A stretch of DNA of 6,586 nucleotides from an uncultured SAR324 cluster bacterium (GTDB taxonomy: Bacteria; SAR324; NAC60-12), in the NCBI GenBank assembly GCA_902513935.1, contig CABXOR010000068.1, forward strand, positions 1 through 6,586. Reading direction: 5' to 3'. The notes below the pieces were generated by a model. It made no database searches. It was not told the origin of the DNA and saw nothing but the letters and a program-made list of their open reading frames with translations. The position numbers and the translations under genes were made by a program. Of this stretch, positions 6,124-6,586 are shown piece by piece; position 1 is the stretch's first letter, and each line of letters opens with the position of its first letter.

Positions 6124-6586
6124 AGAAACATAGCTTGAATTGGTGGCAAACTTGCATGCTTGCAGGTCTAAGTAAGTGATCTCATGGGAGGCCACTGTTT
6201 CCCAAGGATGGGGAAAAATTGCCAGGGACGACAAGCTTTATTCAATGGCCTCCCGTGTACCCGTTATTGGTGCTTATATTTCACTCCGGGAATCGGCCTT
6301 TTCCCTCAGCAATCCCTCAAACTGTTCCAGAAATAATTCGGACAGACTTTTCTGTTCTTTGGACTATAGAAGTTTATTTCAAAAAGAATCAAAAGTTTCT
6401 GTTTTTCGTTTTTTTAGTTTACTCGTGAGTCACGTGTTCTAGTAAAATACTTATATTTTGCAGAGAGAGATCTGTCAAAGTGCGGATATCGTATAAGGTC
6501 CTTCACATACTTTCAGGATGATACTACAAAACTCGTTACTGTCGAGCAGTTAAATATTTGCCTTTTTCAATCTGGCTTTTTGACAA
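6124..6586. other. Region downstream of the aminotransferase without a supported gene
   Basis: No convincing gene starts or ends in these 463 bases. Short + strand frames around 6176-6442 are rich in Ser, Phe and Arg, have no ribosome site and resemble no protein. A small ACTTGC/GCAGGT hairpin (6150-6167) follows the aminotransferase stop but lacks a T-run. The region holds a strong nested inverted repeat (6183-6257), a protein-like but broken - strand frame (6238-6363) and a T-rich tract near 6400-6420. The last 140 bases show nothing recognisable. Confidence 0.6.
6183..6257. repeat. Long inverted repeat with nested hairpin
   Basis: The outer arms GGGAGGCCACTG (6186-6197) and CAATGGCCTCCC (6243-6254) are complementary at 11 of 12 positions, including nine uninterrupted pairs, and extend outward by C-G, A-T and a G-T wobble to 6183/6257. 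Inside, TTTCCC (6198-6203) and GGGAAA (6211-6216) form a perfect 6-bp hairpin with a 7-base loop, directly against the outer stem. The GC-rich stem stands out from the AT-rich surroundings. No T-run follows, so it is not a classical terminator. It could be a structured RNA, a small non-autonomous mobile element or a remnant end. Confidence 0.6.

Noticed and set aside
6150..6167. Hairpin as intrinsic terminator of the RAM-aminotransferase operon
   Set aside because: Only six pairs including a wobble, and it is followed by CTAAGTAAG rather than a T-run.
6176..6442. Small + strand open frames of 88 and 69 codons after the aminotransferase
   Set aside because: No ribosome site, odd composition, overlap with the inverted repeat and no recognisable domain.
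6534..6586. End of a convergent - strand gene entering from the right edge
   Set aside because: Two of the three reverse frames are short and protein-like (ending at TAA after 11 or 16 codons), but about 50 bases cannot distinguish coding from chance.

Overview
The window carries four genes on the + strand. In order they are: the last ~78% of DNA polymerase I (polA, entering from the left edge), a secreted Ig-like/OmpL47-type repeat protein, a stand-alone Lrp/AsnC ligand-binding (RAM) domain protein, and a HisC-like PLP-dependent aminotransferase. The last two are 6 bases apart and form a probable two-gene operon. Two intergenic stretches of about 460 bases each (4308-4764 and 6124-6586) hold no convincing gene but do contain structured DNA.

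Organism: a bacterium with moderately AT-rich DNA, AT-rich spacers and good Shine-Dalgarno sites. Repeats of the OmpL47 type with DxTPP-like junctions behind a signal peptide are best known from Leptospira and are also seen in deep-branching proteobacterial and marine lineages. This suggests a Gram-negative cell, but I cannot fix the phylum from the sequence.

Layout: 2-2188 polA; 2189-2447 AT-rich spacer; 2448-4307 exported five-repeat protein; 4308-4764 spacer with a bulged hairpin, a degraded copy of a REP-like 'TGTCATT..GAGCGAAGC' interspersed element and a candidate promoter; 4765-5040 RAM protein; 5047-6123 aminotransferase; 6124-6586 spacer with a strong nested inverted repeat and a possible decayed reading frame on the - strand.

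How the genes relate: polA and the exported protein share only orientation, and nothing links them functionally. The RAM protein has the effector-binding half of an Lrp-type regulator without the DNA-binding half. Placed directly before an amino-acid aminotransferase, it plausibly senses an amino acid or related metabolite, or partners a full Lrp protein; this is inference.

The clearest oddities are in polA. All four metal ligands of the 3'-5' proofreading site are replaced, and the normally invariant glycine after the O-helix tyrosine is an arginine, while the polymerase catalytic residues are intact. I found no defence system, CRISPR array, intact transposon, tRNA or rRNA. The window reads mainly as ordinary housekeeping and accessory sequence.
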